Source: Zelopaecilomyces penicillatus
Taxonomy: Eukaryota; Ascomycota; Sordariomycetes; Hypocreales; Pseudodiploosporaceae
Length of the DNA: 64,000 nucleotides
Reading direction: 5' to 3'
Assembly: GCA_005765155.1 (NCBI GenBank)
Contig: VCCP01000001.1
Location: 7,222,323-7,286,322 of the forward strand
The notes under the pieces were generated by a model. The model ran no database searches and was not told where the DNA came from. It saw only the letters and a list, made by a program, of their open reading frames with translations. Positions 57,601-64,000 of this stretch are shown in pieces. Position numbers and translations under genes: made by a program. Every line of letters starts with the position of its first letter. Within the stretch, counting starts at the first letter, position 1.

Positions 57601-59560
57601 CTTATATATATAAAGGAGTTCCTTAATAGTATATACCAGCTACTATAAAGGCAGGGCCTAGACTATATTATAATAGATGAATACTATCTTATGATTATAG
57701 CAGTGGATTATAGACTAAGCCTTTATAACCTTAAATAGTATATCCACCAGATTAAGATATAAAGTATATAGCTTATAGCTATACTATCACTAATAATAGC
57801 GCTAAGCTTTATTAAATAGAATAAACTTATAAAGCTATATATTATCAGGGAGTCCACCAACCAATACAATATCAGCTATAGAATTATATATTTAGGGCAG
57901 TAAGCCAAAGATAAGGATAGATTTAAGGGTATAATATAATAGATCAAATCAATAATAACTTTAAGCCTAAAGAGATCTATATTCAAACCATAGAAAAAAG
58001 GCAGGCAAATTATTATATACTACTAGACTATACCTTAGATCAATCAAATAATAGATCATCTAGGATATAAAACACTTATATTATTATCAGATATAGCTAA
58101 GGAGAAGGCCATTATTATTATAGAATAGATCAATAGTATAAAGAAACAGGTTATAATAGCCACCGTAGTACTAGGCCCCAGCTTCTATTATAAGTCTGTT
58201 TAGATAGTTATATATACTAATATACCTTAGAAGATAATAGGATTTATATAAGAAACTGATTAAGCAGGGTAGGATGAACTATTATCTAAATCATATATTA
58301 TTATAGATAAGAAGGCTCCTTTATAATCTATAGATAAAAGCAACCCTAATAAGGCAGCTATATAAATATACCTTAGCTATATAATCTGTTTATAAGCTAT
58401 TATAAGTAAGTTCTTAGATGCTAAAGAAGACTAGGTCTAATATAATTAAGATAATAAGCTATACTCTATATATATAAAACCCAACCCCAAACCCAGGCTG
58501 CCTAATAGGCACATCACTATAAAGGCTCTAATAGAATTTATAGGACTAGATAAGATTAAATAATTAAATTATATCAAAGAAGAGAAGATTTATTAATATA
58601 AAAGAGATCTAAAGAATACTATAGGAATATACTTATACTATAGAGCTAAAGGGAGAGAGTTCTTATATAGGACTGAGTTATATACCCATCGCTTTAACTA
58701 GATCAAGGCTAAGAAAGAAACAACCCAGTAATACAAAAAGAAGAGAACTAAATAGATACCACTATACCAAGTCTACTATATATATTACCAGCTATAATAT
58801 ATCTATAGTATCAACAGACCTAATAAGAAATACTAATTTATAGATATAATAATACCCTTATACTATAGGATATATATAAGGCCAGACAGCACTATATAGA
58901 TAAAAAGACACTTCTAACAGATATTCATATTATAAACCGATTTCATAGTCTGGCTTAGATAAGAGATAAATCTAGATACTATAAAAGCTATATAAAAGAA
59001 TCTAATAGCCACCCTAGCAATAAAAGAGTTTAAAGGCTAGGTATAGTATTAATTAATATCACTAATAGTAATAAATTAATTAATAATATAATATTAGAAT
59101 TAGACCCTAAGCTTAAGCTAGTATATCCCTTATAATCTTTCTAATATTTACTTTATAGAGCTGGAATACAATTCTAATCTATAAATATAAATAGAACAAT
59201 AAGAAAGCAATAAAGAAGAGGATCTAATATTAACCTTACCCCTATCAAATTAAATATAGAAAAGACAGTCCTATTAACCCAGACCAGAAAACTCTATAAC
59301 TACCCCTAAGCATTTACTATTAGAGTTATCTATAGATATAAGGCCAGTTATAAAGGAGCTGGATCTAGTATAGCTATTCGCTCCTTTAATATACTATATA
59401 AACAGCAATATATAGCCTATATAATAAGCCAGCCAATATAGCAGTATTATACTATTAAAGCTATATAATAGAAGGCTATAGGCCAAGGCATTATTAGAAC
59501 CTTAAAGAGCTTTAGAGAAACAATTTAATAATAATAATATAAAGGAATAAAGGGTCAATT
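54640..59560 (+). pseudogene. Telomere-linked RecQ-type helicase (TLH) gene, RIP-destroyed
   Basis: A long plus-strand frame whose stops are TAG/TAA at sites explicable as mutated Trp, Gln or Arg. Helicase landmarks appear in order. The Walker A remnant EESKT lies at 57412-57426 (from GxGKS). DEYY at 57676-57687 comes from the RecQ-type DECH box. ATVVLGPSFY lies near 58158-58187. A motif VI remnant is at about 58252-58275, reading ETD-stop-AG-stop-D where QETGRAGRD is expected, both stops being C:G to T:A changes of Arg codons. About 2.5 kb of N-terminal sequence precedes the helicase core, as in fungal subtelomeric TLH proteins. Position next to a telomere and orientation toward it fit this family. 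TLH genes are normally thought to act in telomere maintenance; this copy cannot. The limits are approximate. Confidence 0.65.
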
Positions 59561-59699
59561 AAACAAGAGAGCAATAGACAGAAATATAGGTTCTATAGCA
59601 ATATATATAACCAAATCACTATATTTATAAAATATATATAAGTTATTTAAGTTTATATAGCTATTATTTCTATCTATCTAATATATCCATCTATACCAA

Positions 59700-59711
59700 C
59701 CCCCCCCCCCC
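59700..59711. repeat. Poly(C) run of 12
   Basis: Twelve C in AT-rich spacer between the TLH remnant and the SNF2-like remnant. Confidence 0.7.
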
Positions 59712-59739
59712 TCCCTTATTAATATAAAGGGTTCAATAT

Positions 59740-62700
59740 AATCTTATATAACTTATTTAATCAATATAAAGACATTTATTATTATATATTACCTATTATA
59801 ATAAAAGAGTCTAAGAATAATTATAACCCTAAGGATATTAATAAATAGCTCCTTAATAAGCTAAAAGGCCTAAACTATATTAAATAGGAAGATAATATTA
59901 CTCTATTAAGCCAGTTAATATCCAAAAGAACTAATATAAGAATAAGATAATATATATACCCTATAACAGCAATCACTAGCAGCAGCAATATAAATATAAT
60001 AAGACCCTATTAATCCAATAGAATAAAAGAGAGTATCAAAGACAAGCCAATAAAGATAAGCAAAGCCAAAGAGATCAATACTAAATGCCCAGCTAAATAA
60101 GCTAGAGTAGTATCCATCATATCTAAAGGCAAACCAATAAAGAAGCATTATATAAAGACTATAAAATAGATAGATAAATACCAGGGGAATATAATTATAT
60201 ACTCACTTAATAAATCAGGCTAATTATAAGCAAAAAATATAGATAAGAAGCCATTTTATAGGCAATATAAATAGCAATAATAACAGCCATACTAATAGCA
60301 GCGATAGCAGCTATAATAGCAACCTATATCGGTTACCCAAGGACCAGTATAACCCTATACCATATATTATACCATTACAGAGCAATAGAGATAATCCAGC
60401 TACTAATACTAGAGAGGATCACTTAGATAATAATAAATTAAAAAGCAATAGTAATAATAAGTTCAAAGATACCAGTGAATCTCTTGATAATATAACTAAT
60501 AATAACTATATAAAGAGCAGTAAGAGCCCTAAAAGCAGGACCAATACCAAGAGCAATATTAAAGATAAAGTTAAAGATAATAATAATAAAGCTAAAGCTA
60601 AGGCTAAAGAAGCTAAGGTTAAAGAAGCTAAAGCCAAAGCCAAAGCCAAAGCCAAAGCTAAAGCTAAAGCCAAAGCTAAAGCCAAAGCTAAAGCTAAAGC
60701 TAAAGCCAAAGCTAAAGCCAAAGCTAAAGCTAAAGAAGCCAAAGAAGCCAAAGCTAAAAAAGCTAAAGAAGCTATTAAAGCTAAAGCCAAAGCTAAAGCC
60801 AAAGCCAAAGCTATAATCAAATCCAAGGCTAAGGCTAATAGCAAAGGCAGAGGCGGCAGTGATAGCAGAGATAATAGCAGCAGTGGCAGCAAAGATAATA
60901 GTAATAGAGATAATAATAGAGAGGATAATAATAATAACCAAGATAATAATATATACCCCAAGACACTCCTATTACTACTAGACTAATAATTCTTAAAGAT
61001 TAGGCTATTAAAACTAAGACTATTATTACTCCTAGATATATTAGATAAGATTATTATAAGCATTAATATCTAAAGAGCTAGTAAAGCATTACTATATAAT
61101 ACCTATTATAGTTTTGCCCTACCCTATAATAAGTATATTTAATCATTAATTAAGTTTAGGCTAGGTATTAGGTCCTTAGAAAGCCTTATAAAAGATTATA
61201 ATAATTCTAAAGGGTATATATCTGGGATAATATTATTAAGTATTATAAGAGTAGCTAGAGACTCTACCCCTTAGATAATAGGCCTATTTAAGTTTTTAAA
61301 AATAAATATCTTCTTAATATTTCTTAATAGAGATAGTATATAATATAATCACTCAAGATATATATAGTATTATATATAGATTATAATCTATAGATCTAAC
61401 CTTAGCTTAATCAAATAGGCTTGAATAGCTATCTATAGATTAAAATCAATTATCTTTAATATTAATTATATATTATATATATCTATATCCTAAGGGATTA
61501 ATATTAATAATAGATATTAATAGCCTATATCTTATATCCCCTTATAAAAGCTCTTAATATAATAGAGAAAAAGAAGATTAATTATATTATAATTATCTAT
61601 ATTAGTATTGAATATATAGATAGGATATATCTATATCTATAGACAAACCTAAAGAAATAATCTAGTATTCTTATAAAGAAAGGATTAATAAGTAAACTAT
61701 TTCTATTAGATATTAACCCTATTAAAGATATAAAATAGGATAAATCCCTAATATTTATAGCAGTGTATTATAGATTAATAATATTCTTTCCCTTTAGATT
61801 TCTAGAAAATAATAGAATAGAAGATTAAAAAGGTTTTATATAGGGTCACTTCTATAATAATTAAGTTATAGCCCTCTATACTATTATATAGTTTAAGAAA
61901 TATAGATCAATTCCTATAATTTCATTTACCCTATCCAAACTATATTAAAATAATCCATCTCTTTAGTATAGATATACTATTAATATATCTAGCACTGATA
62001 TAATAGTAGTATAGATAAGGAATAAAGATAAGATTATATTATAGGACCTTATTATAGAGATAGCTATATATTTTAATAGAATAAATAGTCTTAAAATCGA
62101 TAACCTTAATAATGTATTATTATATAAGAATATAAGAGCAGTGATAGGGATCCCTATTAGGGCTATAAGAGCTAAAGGAGGGCTAGATAAGGATACTATC
62201 TAAGTTAATCTTATATTAGCTATTTATAAGGGTATTATAAATATATTAAAGCAAATCACCCCTAATATAGACCTGACCAAGGAAGAAGAGAGGAAGGAGT
62301 CTATTCTATAACCGCCTATATTTAAGAGTATAGATATAGAAAATTTAATAGAGTAGCTAAAGATAAGAGTAAATATCAGCTTTAATAATGAACTTAATAT
62401 AATAGAAGCTAGCCTTAATAATCAGGAACCCCATAAGCAGCAAATACAGTACCTTAATAATATTGCTTTAGTAGCTAATATAATGGATAATAAAGATTAA
62501 GGGTAGCTATATAATCTAAGAGAAAATAGAGATCTTATAAGGATATTTTTACCTAATGAAAAAGACCTTATAATTGCCTATAAGACATTCAGCATTCTCA
62601 ACTAGCAAGATCTAGCTATATCTAACTATATTATTAAAGCAAATAATAAAAAGCCTAAGCTATATTAAATACTTGATAAGGGCATATATTATTATAATCT

Positions 62701-63886
62701 ACTATCACCTATCCCTACCCTAACTATATATCCTAGTATAGAGGGTATATCAGCAATAATAACTCTATAATAGATATATATAATATATATTAACAGATAA
62801 TTATAAAGATAAATATAATTATTAATAAGATAATAGATATATAGAGAGCTATAATATTAATAGATAAGTATAGGCTAGAAAAGACATTAGAGATATTCTT
62901 ATCACTATATAATATAATCAAGAAGATATATAAATCAGTTAAGGCAGACCCTAAGCCACTAGCTAAAGGCAAATAACTATATAAGCCAAGCATTATATTC
63001 TGCCCTACTATAATAGTTAAGTAGACTTTCCTTAAAGCTATAATATAATAGGCTGACTATTTTAATGTTATTATCTATTATAGCACCTATAATAAGATTA
63101 TATCATAGGTATAAAAAGAAGCCATTCTAAATAATATAGCAGAGTTATAGAAGTGGATTAATAAGCAGAGAGATGGGTATATAAACCTAGACACTCTATA
63201 ATAAATTATTATTATCCCCTATATTATAGGGGTAAGACAGTTAAGCTTATATAATAAGGTGATTAGGAATATAAGAATAAGACTCTATAAGATAGTAGAG
63301 ACTAACCCTAGACTCCTCTAATAACTCAAAGAGATAAAGGAAATAATCCTATAGAACCTAAAAGATAAGCTAGAGATTAAGGATCTAATAAGCCTAGATA
63401 TAGATGGAATCAGGTCTAATACTATAGTATTATTAAAAATCATAGATATATAATTTAACTAGATCATCTATAATAAAGGCTATACTATTAAAAGCCCTTA
63501 TTTAATAATATATTATATTATTAGCCAGCTAGATTATAAGGCTACCCTTATATATATTATAACCCTATTACTTAATTATATCTATAATAGACTTAATTAT
63601 ATTAAACTATTCTAGAATCTAATATAGCTGTTTAAGTAGAAGCTATTTATTAAAGTGTTATCTAATATATAGTATAAGAAGAGGATATAGAAGGGGATAT
63701 ATAATAGTAGAGAGTATAAGGGTATAACTTATAATCACCTAACTATTAGGACTATTAATAACCAGACAGATAATACAGTCTATACCATTAACCAGTAAAA
63801 GCACTATATAGAGTTTATTAAGTATATCTTTGATCTAACCATACTATTATTCCTTATACACCCTATATTATTTAAGAACTATATAC
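59740..63886 (+). pseudogene. SNF2-like ATPase gene, RIP-destroyed and cut off by the telomere
   Basis: Successive plus-strand frames, broken only by TAG/TAA and by apparent shifts or introns near 59950, 61540 and 62780-62860, run without a gap to the telomere. The last frame shows SNF2 ATPase motifs in order. DKYRLEKT at 62863-62886 matches the Walker A DExGLGKT. KPSIIFCPT lies near 62982-63011 (motif Ia). NKGY at 63472-63483 stands for DEGH. IITLLLN follows near 63556-63577, standing for TATPxxN (motif III). The N-terminal part is low in complexity (Ser/Asn-rich and a Lys-Ala repeat) and is otherwise unrecognised. The frame continues up to the first TTAGGG, so the second ATPase lobe is missing: the chromosome end was made inside the gene. 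Identification rests on these motifs only; the gene could also be split into two genes. Confidence 0.5.
60591..60829. repeat. AAAGCY hexamer array (Lys-Ala repeat) inside the SNF2-like remnant
   Basis: About 240 bp dominated by AAAGCC and AAAGCT units, in the same frame as the surrounding Ser/Asn-rich coding remnant, giving alternating Lys and Ala. Some units have GAAGC or AAGGC. The long leucine/alanine frames on the opposite strand are shadows of this repeat. Confidence 0.8.
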
Positions 63887-64000
63887 TTAGGGTTAGGGTT
63901 AGGGTTAGGGTTAGGGTTAGGGTTAGGGTTAGGGTTAGGGTTAGGGTTAGGGTTAGGGTTAGGGTTAGGGTTAGGGTTAGGGTTAGGGTTAGGGTTAGGT
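63887..64000 (+). repeat. Telomere, (TTAGGG)n
   Basis: Nineteen units in 114 bp, eighteen perfect TTAGGG and a final TTAGGT. The G-rich strand runs 5' to 3' outward, so this is the true right end of a chromosome. No telomere-associated tandem repeats precede it. Confidence 0.97.

Noticed and set aside
60438..60961. Two overlapping minus-strand frames rich in Phe/Gly or Leu/Ala
   Set aside because: These are shadows of the AAAGCY hexamer array on the opposite strand.
62790..62993. Minus-strand hydrophobic frame near the telomere
   Set aside because: It is opposite the SNF2 motif I region, AT-rich and without homology or context.
1..64000. CRISPR arrays, tRNA, rRNA or secondary-metabolite genes
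   Set aside because: None seen. The regular short repeats found are the LTR heptamers, the AAAGCY array, the 24-bp LTR repeat and the telomere.

Overview
The window is the right-hand end of a chromosome from a filamentous ascomycete fungus (Pezizomycotina type). It ends in a (TTAGGG)n telomere at 63887-64000. Almost everything in it is transposon or decayed subtelomeric gene. I see no intact host gene, tRNA, rRNA or CRISPR array. Most of the sequence is extremely AT-rich and bears the signature of RIP (repeat-induced point mutation, C:G to T:A in duplicated DNA). Trp codons are turned into TAG, CGA into TGA or CAA, and Cys into Tyr. I cannot name the species.

Layout. (1) 1-953: 3' end of a Ty3/gypsy chromovirus (element A). 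(2) 954-1855, 9341-9448 and 25008-25920: pieces of one old, heavily mutated minus-strand gypsy element (O) into which the others inserted. (3) 1856-9340: complete gypsy element B, 457-bp LTRs, target-site duplication (TSD) CTAAG. (4) 9449-25007: heavily mutated minus-strand gypsy C. (5) Inside C's LTR, 16788-24766: gypsy D of a second family, 213-bp LTRs, TSD CTATC. (6) 25921-26458 and 39694-41320: copia element A. It is split by minus-strand gypsy F (26461-39688, TSD ATATT), which is itself split by an intact, GC-rich, RIP-free LINE (27664-33289, 16-bp TSD). (7) 41321-54310: copia B, split by gypsy E (45800-53778, minus strand, TSD TAGCT), a sister of D with exactly the same length, 7979 bp. 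(8) About 54640-59560: RIP-ruined telomere-linked RecQ helicase gene. (9) About 59740-63886: RIP-ruined SNF2-like ATPase gene that runs directly into the telomere.

The most interesting content is on the antisense strand of the retrotransposons. In the first gypsy family (A, B), a spliced antisense gene encodes a perfect fungal Zn(II)2Cys6 motif followed by a coiled coil. It starts next to the 3' LTR, and those LTRs carry arrays of GGATCAC/GTGATCC heptamers just upstream of a TATA box. In the second family (D, E), an unrelated four-exon antisense gene of about 387 codons can be recognised. Its splice sites keep frame, and every stop in one copy is a sense codon in the other. Both families thus appear to carry accessory, intron-containing antisense genes between pol and the 3' LTR.

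The nesting gives a relative chronology that matches the degree of decay: O, C, F and the two copias are oldest, A, B, D and E are intermediate, and the LINE is the youngest. The LINE is the only element here that still looks able to make its proteins.
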